DNA of 64,000 bases from Dipteris shenzhenensis (lineage: Eukaryota; Polypodiophyta; Polypodiopsida; Gleicheniales): the NCBI GenBank assembly GCA_047967505.1, contig CM106539.1; one strand, 5' to 3'. Numbering within the stretch: position 1 is the first letter of the stretch; the number at the start of each line of letters is the position of its first letter. The position numbers and the translations under genes are program-made. The notes beneath the pieces were generated by a model that made no database searches, had not been told where the DNA came from, and saw only the letters and a program-made list of their open reading frames with translations. Positions 23,295 to 35,644 of the stretch are shown here, in pieces.

Positions 23295-24800
23295 CTAAGG
23301 GGCCTTGATCTCCCATGACTGTTGTCCCCCTGCCTCACATGAGCTGACTTGGCATTCTTCCTGCTCCTTCAGACACTGGTCATTTATCATCTTCGTCAAT
23401 TTTGCTGCATCATCTTCCCTGCCAGCTGCAGTGTAGAGATTTGATAGTATTACACAAGGTGTATGATTCTTTGGATCCAGAACAAATATATGCTTAGCAA
23501 GACGTTCTCCTCGCTCCACATCAGTCTGGTATATGCAGGCACCAAGCAAGGTCATCCATGAGACCACAGAAGGTTGACAAGGCATCTTTTTAATCAAGTT
23601 CTCTGCCTTATCCAACTGTCCCGCCCTCCCATGAAGATCAATCATGCAGTTATAATGATCCACTGTTGCGACTATGTCATGTTCTCCACTCATACATAAG
23701 AAACACTGCCAGCCTTCATCCAGTAGACCAGCATGGCTGCATGCTGAAAGAATGCTGAGAAAGGTGACCTTGTCTGGCCGTAGACCTTCATTTTGCATTT
23801 GTTCAAACAGATCAAGCACCTGCTTGATATGTCCATGCTGGGCAGACACTGCAATCATGGAAGTCCACGAGACCGTGTCACGCTCAGGCATTTTGTCAAA
23901 CATATCTTTTGCATTATCGAGGCAACCACATTTTCCATACATGTTGACAAGGGCATTGCCTACAACAATATCTGGCTTTAATCCATTGCCTACGAGGCAG
24001 GAATGCAGCCTCCTGCCCCGTGCTAGGGCTGCCTGACTAGCACATGCATCGATCACACTGGCCAAAGTGACCTTGTTTGGCAAAACCGTTTCCTGTTGCA
24101 TTTGGTTAAAGAGTTGAACGGCCTCCTTGCACTGCCCATGCTGGGCATAAGTTGCTAGCAGGGCAGTCCATGAAACCACATTCCGCTCAGGCAGTTTGTC
24201 AAATACAGTCTGTGCCTCCTTCAACTTGCCACACTTGCCATACAGGTTGACAAGAGCATTTCCCACGACAAGGTCAGATAAGCATCCACTAATGGCTATG
24301 CGTGCATGCACCCGCTGACCTTCATCTATTATGCCCTTGCTGGCACAAGCTTCCAAAAGGCTGGAGATAGTGAACTTGTCTGGCGTCACTCCTTCTCGCT
24401 GCATTTGGTAAAAGAGTAGCAAGGCCTCCTTGGCTTGTCCATGTTGAGCATTTGCTGCAATCATGGCATTCCATGAGATCACGTCTCTCTCATGAATTCT
24501 GTTAAAAATCCTCCATGCATCTCGAAGACTGCCACACTTACCATACATGTTGACAAGGGCAGTCCCCACAACAACATTTGTTTCAAATCCACTGCTCAAG
24601 ATGCGGGTATGAATCTGCTTGCCCTCAAGTAGGGTTGCCAAACTAGCACAGGCAGACAGCATGTTCACAAAGGTGAACTTGTCCGGCATTATCCCTTGTC
24701 CCTGCATATTATCAAAGAGTTGAAAGGCCTCTTTGCAAAGCCCATTTCGAATTTGTGCTCGAATTCTAAGATTCCATGAGAGCTCACTTTGTTGGAGCAT
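23295..24800 (-). CDS. pentatricopeptide repeat protein, PLS class, E-type end
   Basis: Single uninterrupted exon. The frame is open from about 24985, but the first true ATG is at 24800 (501 codons); an extra ~46 residues upstream could belong if an upstream exon is spliced in. Counting from position 24938, repeats run P (52-87), L (88-122), S (123-153), P, L, S (to 254), P, L, S (to 355), P, L2, S2 (to 456) and an E motif (457-525) ending at VILSNLYTAAGREDDAAKL. Each S repeat shows the typical VVGNALVNMYGKCG. Such proteins bind organellar RNA one base per repeat and usually direct C-to-U editing in mitochondria or plastids. The E+ and DYW deaminase domains are absent: after the E motif the frame ends in a short Gln/Ser/Glu tail. 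It is either an E-subgroup protein relying on a partner DYW protein, or a truncated DYW gene. No internal stop in 500 codons argues it is expressed. Confidence 0.88.
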   Translation of the reverse strand: MLQQSELSWNLRIRAQIRNGLCKEAFQLFDNMQGQGIMPDKFTFVNMLSACASLATLLEGKQIHTRILSSGFETNVVVGTALVNMYGKCGSLRDAWRIFNRIHERDVISWNAMIAANAQHGQAKEALLLFYQMQREGVTPDKFTISSLLEACASKGIIDEGQRVHARIAISGCLSDLVVGNALVNLYGKCGKLKEAQTVFDKLPERNVVSWTALLATYAQHGQCKEAVQLFNQMQQETVLPNKVTLASVIDACASQAALARGRRLHSCLVGNGLKPDIVVGNALVNMYGKCGCLDNAKDMFDKMPERDTVSWTSMIAVSAQHGHIKQVLDLFEQMQNEGLRPDKVTFLSILSACSHAGLLDEGWQCFLCMSGEHDIVATVDHYNCMIDLHGRAGQLDKAENLIKKMPCQPSVVSWMTLLGACIYQTDVERGERLAKHIFVLDPKNHTPCVILSNLYTAAGREDDAAKLTKMINDQCLKEQEECQVSSCEAGGQQSWEIKAP

Positions 24801-26104
24801 TTTGGCGAGCCAATGCGCTGCATGCTCCAAAGGTCGACAGTTCCTGTAGACTCCACCGCATAAGGGAAGCAGAGGCAGCAAAAACTGTCGGGATGCCGGG
24901 GGGGTCTTTCTAGTAGTTGCAAAATGTTTTTCCCCCAAAAAACGTCTTATGAGATCAGCTATTTGGATCGTTCCTCCTCAATTTTGGGAGAGACTTACAA
25001 AATATCCTAAAGCCTCGTACGTTTCGAGCTCGCTAGGCTCTCCTTTTTGCATTGATGCTGGATAAAGAGGCAAAGATTACCAGCTGGTCCTGCTATTCCT
25101 AAGCTCGCATCAGCCCAATGCAACATGCCAGCCAAAGAGCATTGACGACGAGGCACGGCAAGGTCTGCGAGCAGTGCTAGGGTGAGGGTACAATACGTTT
25201 AGTATTTGTAATTACGTACCTCTTCTTTCATTTGCAACGCCGCCTCCTCCTCCCGATCACCTCTCTGCTCTCCAGGGGTCGGTAGTGGCTTCGAAAAGCT
25301 GAGCGTCTAAGAAAGCCTTAGCGTCGTTTTCATGGAGTATGGGTTCACACCACCCTCCGGCCGCCGAGAGAACGAAATAGAATTGGAGGATGTCGGTAGT
25401 TCCCAGCCGTCATGCCATTGCTAAGTTATGTCACCCACTTAGCCATTGAAGGAGATCGAGTTGGAATTGGCCACTCTTGTTAGCATTTTAAGGATTTGGT
25501 CATGCCTTCATCCAATCTTTCCCTCCAACTAGGACAGCAACCCTTCGCACCAACTTTTGCAAGATGGCAAGTGGGTTGTGTGAGTGTCCTCCCTCACCTT
25601 TCTCGGCCGACAAAGGCTTGGGCAGTTGATACATGTAAAATTTGGGCAGATCGGATAGGTACAATCGATGGAGGTGGATTACGATTTTGCAGATTTTTTA
25701 ATCCAATGGCTCATATTACAATGTTGCCGACTACAGGGGTGTGGAGGTTTGATCGGAATGGAGGAGGCTCGTGAGGGCCTTTGCACACTACAGCCTTGCC
25801 CACCCACCCGACCAAAATGAAGGGGCGACATGCGACATGTGAAAGCGTTGTTGGAGTCACAAAAGTCCAACCGCCTAGACACGACTCGACAACCAAGACC
25901 CCCTGCACAAGCGTTTGGATAGGGGTTTTCTTCTTCATAAAAAATTAATGGGTGTCAGGCTTACATGGTTCGAACACAAGGCCATCCACCACACAATCAC
26001 CGCCCGCCAAGCCATGGTAGTGTGTAAGCACCCCTACCCGCCAAAATGGAGGCTTGGGCGGGCAACGTCTTGGCAATGCGTAAACGCCCCGAAATTAAGG
26101 TGGG
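24801..26104. other. 5' flank of the PPR gene and intergenic DNA
   Basis: Divergent upstream region of the PPR gene and GC-richer DNA at 25200-26090. No promoter element can be named with confidence and no gene was recognised. It ends at the poly(T) tract that marks the 3' end of the minus-strand LINE. Confidence 0.4.
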
Positions 26105-29100
26105 TTTTTTTTTTTGAAAAAAAAGACTTTCATTAAGGGCGGAAATACATCCTCCTCAAAAGGAGGTAAAAATAACCAATGTTGAGGCTGAAAATGCCAC
26201 CTCGACCCTGTGGAAGTCTCAGAGAAGAAGGGGGAGCCCCTTCATTCCCTAATGAAAATAGAGCTCCTAGGAGAAGCTGTCCAAGAGGATCCTTACATAC
26301 TCATCCAAATGGCCATCATTGTAAGTATAGTGTCTATCCATATACTGGCCAAAGTGTGGACTTGGGATCCATCCAAAGCCTCTATGCATCTAGCTCTCCA
26401 AATATGCCATGCTGATATGCTCACCAGTATCTCCCAAGAAGAGTCCACTAAGGCATGAACACTCTGAAAGGGTGAGACAGGGACATCATCAATAGAACAT
26501 GACTTGAACAAGTGTCGTCTGATCGCTAGGGCCCAAGATGAGTCATGCCTCTCAAAAAAAACATGAGGCCCCAAAAGAGAGCCAAGCTTTTGAGCCCAAC
26601 TTATGAAGAAGGGAGATAGAGCAAAAGAGCTAGCAATCCCCTTCCAAACAATTCTCGCATGTCTGCAATCCCATAAGCAATGCTGAATTGTCTCCACAGT
26701 AGAAAGGCAATGAGGACAAGTAGGGTCAACCCTAAACCTAGATCTCCATAGGTTCAGTTCAATCCCACCATGAATAGAAAGCCACAAGAAGAGAGTGATT
26801 TTTCTATTCCTGTGGGATTTCCAGAGTCTCCTCCAAAAGTTTTTCTACAAATCAACAAAAGTATGAAAACTATCGCAATGAAGAGCTCTGGAAGGCCTCC
26901 AACCTCTACAATTGAGCTAAAATCTCCTCGCTTTACTGACAGTATAGTGAAAGAAGAGGAGGCTCATCTCTCGGTTGCCTTCGTCAATCTTGTCCTAGAC
27001 TCCTAGGTCCAACTGCAAGACTTTATGGGGACACCTTTATAAAGCCATAATGTCCATGATCCCAGGGAAATAAGAAGAGGGTTAGGATCCAGGTACAACT
27101 GTAAGTCCGAACGAAACTCCACATAAACCACACATCTCATAGGCTGAAATGCTCTCTTTGGCAAGATGTCATCTCTGGATCTGGACAGCCTGCCTCTTGA
27201 ATGCCCATCAAAAACCAAGGCATCCTCATATGCATCTCAAACTGCAATAACTTGAACTGGAATGCTCGTACTCTTGAATGCAGCAATCCAAATGGAATAA
27301 GTAATAGGCATGTTATCTATCTCCACCCAATCCACTGGTAAGGCTGCATCGGTCCGGTGATTTCTCCCTGCAATCCTCTAAGATGACTAACCATTTGAGA
27401 TTTCACGTCCTATGGAAGCTTTTTAAAAGATTTCTAGGATCCCATGATGGAGGCATGCCCCCTCTCCCAACTAGACCACTGGATGTAGTGAGAAGCACCA
27501 AGTGGTCTGCCATGCTCATCCAAAACACTATCACTCCACATGATGGGATGCCTATCGGTCTCTTCGCGAGAGGAAGGGGGGACCCTCCAAAGAGTAATCC
27601 TGAAGCTGGACCAAGCTTTCAGGATAGCAGCCATGAAGAAGGAAATCTAAGATGGGCTGACGTAAAGATCCATCTGGTACTATCCATCCAACCTCCTCCC
27701 CATGAAGATATGTAGGACTGTATGCTGTGAATTAAAAAAATCCTTCTGCCCAGGCATAAGTCCCCTCACAACCATCTTGGAGATCAAGGCTCTACACTAT
27801 AAACCTGAATCTTTTATATTAAGACCCCCTTTCCAAGTGAGGAGAATCAAAGTCTCCCAAGCCACCCTGGCTCTAACATCTTCTATTCCATCAAGACTAT
27901 TCCATATAAAATTCCTCACAGGCCTCTTAAGCTGCATAACAATCTCTAGAAATGGCACTAGAAAGACCAAACAAACCAAGTCGTGCTAGGACCAAGTTGA
28001 CCACCACTACTCTCGATGCAAGGTCAAGCTTGGCAGAGCCCCAAAAAAATATATTTCTCCTTATGCTATCCAACACCGAAGCAAACTGTTGTATTGGAGA
28101 GATGCCCAAACTATCTTGGCATCCCAAATACCGGACAAAAATACTCCTATAAATCCAAGTGAATCCTATGTCATTCCCCCAATTCGAAGCATCCTTGTCA
28201 CATTGATCCAAAAGCCATTGGATTTGTGCCAATCAAGTGTGCCTCCGCAACAAGGCAAAATAAGCCCAAGGCTCTCCTAAAAGACGTGAGCATATGTGGA
28301 GTGGCATCCAAAAAACTACAGTTTCATCTATTAGTTTACAATCTAGAATCTCCTCTTCCTGTCTCAATGGGCGTCTCAACCCAAAAATATCAACTCAAGA
28401 TCTAATGTAGATACTCATAGCTTCAGCGACAAACAAAGAGGGCATCCCTAGCGGAGTAATTTAGAAATATGAAAACTCTCTCCCCTTATCCCACCAATAA
28501 GCACCTAGTGTGGGCTAACTTATATAAGGAGACAACCCTCTTATCGATACATCTGTAAAACCAAAATGAAGAAGTGTGCCCTCCAAAAAGCCCAAAAAAA
28601 CTTTCTCAAAGTCCAAGAGTAGAATGGCCAGCCTCTGTCTGCTCTGCATAATCTCAAGCTTCCGAAAATGAGAAGATATTATCGAAAATTCTTCTGCTAG
28701 GAGCAAAACCAGTTTGCATACATGGATAATATTTGGAAGTATGGCTACAAATACAGGCTCATTTCTTTGGCCAAGGTTTTGTAATAGGTGCCCAAGAGAG
28801 TGATAGGCCTCCACTAAGACACTAAATTTATGTAACCTCTCTTTGGGATGAGATGAATGAGACCATCAGTATGTGACCCAGGCATCTCACCCAAGTCCTA
28901 AATGCAATTTAGGGCTGAGGTGATGTGACCCCCAATCATATCCCAAAAAGAAATAAAGAATGAGGGAGAAACTCCATCCAAAACCTAGGCATTCGCCCTT
29001 CTGAAGGGCCAAGAGTGCAATCCTGAACTCTGTGTTGATGAAGAGTGCATCAAGTGAGACTCACACATTCGGTTTCTCCAACACAGGAATGCTCTGCCAA

Positions 29101-29250
29101 ATAGCATGTCTAGCATCATCTCTAGCCTGTGTTTCAAGATCTACTGTGGGGAGGGAAGCATAAAAGTATGTAGCTATGTGCAAGATAGTATCCAAATCTG
29201 TTTGCAAAACCCTATATGAGTCAATAAGATGTGAGACACTCTCTCTACTA
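26105..29250 (-). mobile_element. 5'-truncated L1-like LINE, decayed
   Basis: Minus-strand non-LTR retrotransposon. From its 5' side: RT-upstream linker (about 29250-28860, with LLALQKGECLGF and LIHLIPKRG), RT palm (28830-28500, with RQRLAILLLDFEKVF and LLHFGFTD), RT thumb (28232-27800, with VRYLGCQDSLGISPIQQF, AKLDLASRVVVVNLVLARL and RNFIWNSLDG), and a C-terminal zf-RVT-like domain (26787-26293, with CPHCLSTVETIQHCLWDCRH). The 3' end is an 11-base poly(T) on the plus strand at 26105-26115. No endonuclease domain is present, so it is 5' truncated. Frameshifts and stops throughout. Confidence 0.85.
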
Positions 29251-29692
29251 TGTATGTGTTACTATGTTTGTGGATCAAGGTGGGTTTAGTCCGAGGCAAC
29301 ACCCAAAACACAATTTATAGGATGGCTAACACTTTGCCCTATTCACACTTGGTGGCAGAATGATCAAGCCATATTTATTATGAAGATTATTTCAGAACCC
29401 TCTTGTGGGCCCTCTTGATCATGTGCAAATGTTTAGTGGTGTCATTTGGGGCCACCTAGGTTCAATTCTTGATCGCTATAATAGTGCCAACAATTTTTAT
29501 TGGGTAGAAAGAAAAGGCTGCCACATCCACGGGCCATATCTACTAACTAGTGGAACTCCACCCTTCTCAACTAATGGGGCTACCGCCCCCATTTGAGAAC
29601 CTAGCCTCAGAGGGCCAAATACCCCACCTCCATAGTTCCATTCTACTGAGATAGCACTCTTTCATGGATTTCAAAAAGATCTTTATGGTGGA
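29251..29692. other. unassigned flank of the chromovirus insertion
   Basis: No gene or repeat recognised. It is the left flank of the LTR element starting at 29698 and continues in sequence at 41432. Confidence 0.4.
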
Positions 29693-29697
29693 GCATT

Positions 29698-30574
29698 TGT
29701 TACAAGAATTGGAATTATCCCAATAATTTAATCCTTCAGTATTTAGTTTAGTGAGATCCAGCATTTTTGTCGCGCAGCTGACGCATGTGTGCTCGCTGTT
29801 CCGTAGTGATGCATGTGTGCTCCTACATGGTTGGATATATGGCTACGGCTGTATGAGTGTGTAGCATTGTGTGCACCACTTATGCGATGACGGTATGTGT
29901 AGTATGTGTGCACCATCCGTACGATTTTATTCATGTGTAGCATTAGGTGCACCATGAGATGGTATGTGCCGCATGTGTGCACCATTCATCTGTGATTTAT
30001 TGATTTCGCATTGCTATAATACTGAAAGGTTGATTGATTGTGGTGATTAATTCCAAGGTTATCTTATGCTTGAAATATTCCATTACTATTGATCATGTGA
30101 ATCCAAGGGAAGAGTAATTGATCGGGCGATGGCATCTGGCAAACATGATCCGCCATATTTTAGGCACGTAGGCGCAACTCCAGTGATGCAGGGATGAATA
30201 AGGCTTATGCCTAATTTTTGATATTCCAAAAGCTTATGTACATATTTGACTTTTGAAATATTAGTGGCTTGGCTAAGTGTATAAACTAAAGTTAGAAAAA
30301 GCCAGCTATTCTAGAAGGTGGATGGGCTTTTTGTAAAAGGGTGCATGGAGGAAAGCACAGAGGCTTTTGTATTATTTTTTCTCGAAAGCTTTTTGAGGAA
30401 TATACATAAATACATACGAGGTGGAAGGAGAGCACCACTCCTATGGGTGGAGATTGTACCCAGCACGCTTGTTCTGTCTCTTCTATTTGTGAGTTTTGAG
30501 AGTTTGTGCGTATTTTCGAAGAGTTTACTATGTTTTTCAAGGATTTGGAGGTTTCGTGAGCGTTTCCCATCGTA
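29698..30574 (+). repeat. 5' LTR of the chromovirus
   Basis: 877 bases, TGTTACAAGAATTGG to CCCATCGTA. It aligns with 34648-35474 plus 41364-41426. Internal sub-repeats of ATGTGTGCACCA and GTGTAGCAT occur between about 29800 and 29985. Confidence 0.92.
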
Positions 30575-30575
30575 G

Positions 30576-30588
30576 TGGTATGAGAGCC
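30576..30588 (+). other. primer binding site of the chromovirus
   Basis: TGGTATGAGAGCC, one base after the LTR, matches the complement of the initiator methionine tRNA 3' end except for one C-to-G change. The leader from here to the gag ATG at 31357 has no coding sequence. Confidence 0.8.
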
Positions 30589-31356
30589 AAGGTTTCGTCG
30601 TCCATAGCACGCGAAGCACGCGCACCCTGCATCCTCAAACAAGAGACCATAGCATGCATTAGATTGCGGACACCGCGTACAAGAGCGCAACGAAGTTTGA
30701 AGTAGCAAAAACAAACAACATAGAATGGCTCGCAAGCAAGAAAAACGTGTGGTAAAAAACAAATCGTAGCAAAAGAAGTCGGTCGTATGTAGACAAGTTA
30801 AAGCTTGTGAACACACACTCGTGCCTTAGCTCCTCCACGACAAAGGCGATGACCAAGGCATAGTCCTTGGCATACCTGGCACGGAAGGCACCGTTGGCTA
30901 CACATGAGGAAGCCTTGGGAGATTGCTCTTAAAACTTCCTGGGAGGTCCCCCATCCCGGTACTATTCTAGCTCAAGTCCGCTTAACAATTGGTGACTGTC
31001 CACTAGATCAAGTCACTTTGTTGCTCTATTCTTTGAAGTTCCTAGTCATAAAGATATCCTTCAAGGCAAAAGTGCAAACAAGGGAGCAACCCAATGGATT
31101 TTGGAAGAGGAGAATCTCAAAAGAAAGTGTTCACAAGAGCAGGAGGCAGTCTACAAGTGCTATCGGACACGAGCTTTGCTTTGTACCTTGCAACGTGGAT
31201 TCACTTGTTGGAATCGTGTGAGTTCGAGAGCCCACAGAGATACTATTCGACAAATAGCCGCTTTCAAATCTTGGAAACCGAATTGAGATAAGTCTTGTGT
31301 TTGTGTGTATTTCCTTTCATAGTGATTTCTTCTTTGCACTGTGCACATACCTAACT

Positions 31357-33289
31357 ATGTCTGGAAGGCGTATTCCATCAGAGATAGGTTATCTTGAAGA
31401 TCTACATCATGATGAGGATGTGGAAAATGATCACCATCGGTTAAGAAGAAGTTCAACACCGATGACACTTACTAAGGAAGAATGGGGAGAACGTTATCAG
31501 CATGAGAAGCAACAACGTCAAGAGATTGAAGATGCTCTACGCCAAGTGACGACAACTTGGAAGCCATATATATCAATTGAGGACAAGGAACCTATGCATG
31601 CATCAGATTCACTAGATGCATGGAAACATCATGCACGGGACCTTGAGCAAGAACTTAAGTACACGCGCAACATGTGCGACACGCATAAAGCCAATGAAGA
31701 ATGCGCAAATCGAGTGTTAAAAGAGATGATTGAAGTCACAAAGAAGCGTATGAAGGATAGAGATGATGAAAAAAGTGAAAGTAGCAAATCATCAGACACC
31801 AGTGATAGCGTGGAAGAAGCAAGACGAGACATCAAAGGAAGAAGAAGCGACATGTGAAGACTTCACTACGATGACATCATGACACTACTCCTTCACCTGA
31901 GTCCAGCAATGAAGACAACGTGGGAAAGGCCATCTTTAAAGCACTCAAGCTTCGTGATAAGAAGAAGTCTAGTAAGATTAATCGCAAAACTTTTTCTTTT
32001 CCAAAATATGATGGTAAAAGATATGGACAAGCTTTACTTGCGTGGATTAGTTTGTTCAATCAATACTTTTTGGGAGAACGGTACGAAGAGATCGAGAAGG
32101 TAAAACTTGCTGTGAGTCACATGACAAGCAGTGCACAATTATGGTGGAGTGTGGTTGCCGAAAGCACTCCTATTCCAAAGGCATGGGAAGCATTCAAAGA
32201 TAAAATCAAGAAGCGCTTCCTACCTACACAGTTTAAAGAGGATACTCGCAGGCAATGGCGAAGATTGAGGCAGTTGGATAATGAGAGTGTGGATGCATAC
32301 ACCGAGAATATCTTTCCTCTCTACTTCAATTGCAAACCATTGAGAAAGTGTCCCGAAAGGAGCAATGTCGTACCTTTGTTGAGGGTTTACGTCCTACTAT
32401 TCGTGCTGATGTACGTATGCTTCGACCATCTATAGCTTCAAATGCTATGGATTTGGCATTAGAGTCAGAAAGAAAGCAGGGAAGAAGCTTTGCTACTCGC
32501 ACCCCTCGAGCAAAGAAGCATACTTCATACTTCAAGCAAGAGGGTGTAAGAGGTAAAGTTGGTAGATATGATGGTAAGTCTAATTGGAAACCTGCTAAGT
32601 CACGTATTAATCGAAGAACCAAAGAACTTGTCACATGTTACGAATGCAAAGAGAAGGGACACTACTCTTATGAATGTCCAAAGGATCCACTTGCTACACA
32701 CAAGATAGGTACCCAAGCAAAGAATGCTACCAATAACAATAGAGGCAATGGAGGGAGAACCAATGGATGTACCAATGGTAATAGTCAACGCAACAACTCC
32801 GCACGGATCAACTACATTGATGATGGATCCCATGATAAATCTTTCAAGCACGAGGGCGAGGATGAGGACGACGACACTAAAGATGCCGACTACACCCCTT
32901 CAGGTAAGTGTTATTCAGGTAAAAGTGCATCTTATTTTCATACTTCTTTGTTACATATGACTGCACTATTGCACGAAAAAGAACATAGTGTCTTATTTGA
33001 TGATGGAAGCACCCATGATTTTATTTCGCAACGTTTAGTTGAAAAGTTAGGGCTCGCAACCATCAAAACAAAATATAAAGTCAAGTCAGCTTTTCAAGGA
33101 TCAAATTATAATTGTTTGCAAATGGTTAAGGATCTTGAGGTGACTTTAGGGCCATTAGTTGAGAGTCATAATGCCAAACCTGATTATCTTGAACGCACCA
33201 TTACTCTAACTCAAGGCATTGAGACTATGACTCTAGAATGCAACAAGAATCTTTCCCTCTTGGCCTATATTATCACATACCCAAGCTAA
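31357..33289 (+). pseudogene. chromovirus gag and protease
   Basis: Starts at ATG (MSGRRIPSEIGYLED). The N-terminal frame is charged and coiled-coil-like and stops at 31857. After a frameshift the retrotransposon gag domain continues (31920-32330; KYDGKRYGQALLAWISLFNQ, LWWSVVAESTP, RRLRQLDNESVDAY). After a second shift near 32330 come the zinc knuckle CYECKEKGHYSYEC, an Asn/Gly-rich linker, an acidic run and the protease with VLFDDGSTHDFISQRLVEKL. The active-site triad reads DDG where D-S/T-G is expected. Frameshifts mean no full gag can be made. Confidence 0.88.
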
Positions 33290-33466
33290 AAGAGCTTTGC
33301 GCAAATGTGAGAAGACATATCTGGTTATGGTCAATAAGATTGAGGCTAGTCCTGAGACTAAGAAAACTAAGTAAGAGCCTTTGGATCCTTTTCTAACTAC
33401 CTATGATGACTGCTCTATGGAAGACTTACCCCTTGGCCTTACCCCCTAGCCTACCTCAATCTAGAC

Positions 33467-34620
33467 TTGAGGATCATAAGATTGACCTTATTCCAGGTGG
33501 TGCACCACCGTGTAAATCACCATATAGGCACAATCCTATTGAGCAGTAAGAGATTCAATCCCAAATACCGTATCTTCCTACCCTATCAAGACTTTGTGGT
33601 AGTTTTCTTTGATGATATCATGATTTATAGCAAGAGTCGAGAGGAACATGAGAAACACTTGGATCTTGTTTTCTCTCTCTTACATGAGAACCAACTGTAT
33701 GCCAACCCAGAGAAAAGTTCTTTTTTCCATCCTAAAATTGAATATCTTGGACACATTTTTTAGCCAAAGGCATTCGAGTAGATCCCAAGAAGGTAGAAGT
33801 GATAGTAAACTGGCCACAGCCTAAAGATATCCATGAGTTACGATCTTTTCTAGGTCTGTGTCATTTCTATCACAGATTTGTTAGAAATTTTGCACACAAG
33901 GCACATCCATTGACCGAACTACTGCGTAAGACTCGTGCTTTCTCTTAGGGTGAGCAGCACACTTTAGCTTTTCAACGACTTAAGGGTGCAATGATGCACA
34001 CACTAGTTTTGACCATGCCGGACTTTACGAGACCCTTCTTTGTGATGGTTACTGATGCTAGTGGATAGGGTTTTGGGGCTGTGCTCATGCAAGATAACCA
34101 TCCAGTTGCATTCGAATCGAGCATGCTCAAGCTGTGTATACTGCACGTGCAAACAAGGGTAGAAAGAAAGTTGTATTTGCTGAAGGTGACCTAGTCATGT
34201 TACGTATTGAGAAGCATAGACTTAAGAGTATTGAGACACACCCTATAGTTAAGTTTGCCCCTAAATCCTATGGTCCCTTTAAAGTTTTGGAGCGCATTAA
34301 TGACAATGCCTATCAGCTCGAATTACCACCTGATTGGAAAATTCATAGTTCTTTTCATGTGCACCTGCTGAAACCTTTCCATGGAGACCCACTAGTTTGA
34401 CCTATTTTAGACGATGCACTGTTGCTTCAAGGAGAGACCTAGCTCTTAGAGCCAGACCAGATCATTGATCAACAAATCACTCAAATGCGATGTGGAAACT
34501 CGTATCCTATTTATCTTCTTACATTTAAGAACCACTCCGTTGAGGATGCTAAGTGGATGCCCGAGCGATATTTTCGCCAGTACCCTGATTTATTAACTAC
34601 TTTTTTATCGTGTAATTGAG
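33467..34620 (+). pseudogene. chromovirus pol fragment: partial RT, integrase C-terminus and chromodomain
   Basis: A start-of-RT remnant (DLIPGGAPPCKSPYRHNPIE, about 33478-33545) jumps directly to the RT active-site region FVVVFFDDIMIYSKSREEHE (33590-33650) and IEYLGHIF, then reads through TAG codons into KVEVIVNWPQPKDIHELRSF and DASG*GFGAVLMQD near 34070. Here most of RNase H and integrase is missing. Coding resumes at 34134-34400 with the integrase C-terminus (FAPKSYGPFKVLERINDNAY, SSFHVHLLKPF), and after a stop a chromodomain-like tail (EPDQIIDQQITQMRC, NHSVEDAKWMPERYF). Two in-frame TAG codons sit where Trp (TGG) would be expected. Confidence 0.87.
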
Positions 34621-34647
34621 GGCAATTGTGATTTCAAGCAAGAGGGA

Positions 34648-35474
34648 TGTTATGAGAATTGGAATTATCCCAATAATTTAATCCTTCAGTATTTAGTTTA
34701 GTGAGATCCAGCATTTTTGTCGCGCAGCTGATACATGTGTGCTCGTTTTTCCATAGTGATGCATGTGTGCTCCTACATGGTTGGATATATGGTTGCGGCT
34801 ATATGATTGTGTAGCATTGTGTGCACCACTTACGCGATGATGGTATGTGTCCACCCGTACAATTTCATCCATGTGTAGCATCAGGTGCACCATGAGATGG
34901 TATGTGTCACATGTGTGCAGCATTCATCTATGATTTATTAATTTCGCGTTGCTATAATACTGAAATGTTGATTGATTGTGGTGATTAATTCCAAGGTTAT
35001 CTTATGCTTGAAATATTTCATTACTATTGATTGTGTGAATCTAGGGGAAGAGTAATTGATAGGGTGATGGCATCTGGCAAGCATGATTTGCCATATTTTG
35101 GGCACGTAGGCGCAGCTCCAATGATGCGGGGATGAATAAGGCTTATGCCTAATTTTTGATATTACAAAAACTTATGTACATATTTGGATTTTGGAATATT
35201 AGTGGCTTGGCTAAGTCTATAAACTAAAGTTAGAAAAAGCTTTATTTTTAGAAAAAGCCAACTATTCTAGAAGGTGGATGGGCTTATTGTAAAAGGGTGC
35301 ATGGAGGAAAGCACAGAGGCTTTTGTATGATTTTTTGCTCGGAAGCTTTTTGAGGAATATACATAAATACATAGGAGGTGGAAGGAGAGCACCACTCCTA
35401 TGGGGGGAGATTGTACCCAGCACGCTTGTTCTATCTCTTCCATTTGTGAGTTTTGAGAGTTTGTGCGTATTTTC
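34648..35474 (+). repeat. 3' LTR of the chromovirus, first part
   Basis: TGTTATGAGAATTGG onward matches the 5' LTR until TATTTTC, where the copia element begins. The purine tract at 34636-34647 lies directly upstream. Confidence 0.92.
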
Positions 35475-35644
35475 TGTGGGGGTTAAAGGTCACTGTGCCT
35501 TTACCCCAGTTATGTACAATACTCAAACACATATATAAATGAATGAAAAAGAAGATTAAGGTGTTCTGCACCCACCAAAACTTGTGTGGCTCTCTATTTC
35601 TCTCTCTCCCTCTTCCGTTCTTGCTTCCGTTGAGAGCACTCTCA
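35475..35644 (+). repeat. 5' LTR of the nested copia
   Basis: 170 bases, TGTGGGGG to ACTCTCA, containing ACATATATAAATGAATG (a plausible TATA region) and a TCTCTCTCTCCCTC run. Confidence 0.95.
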
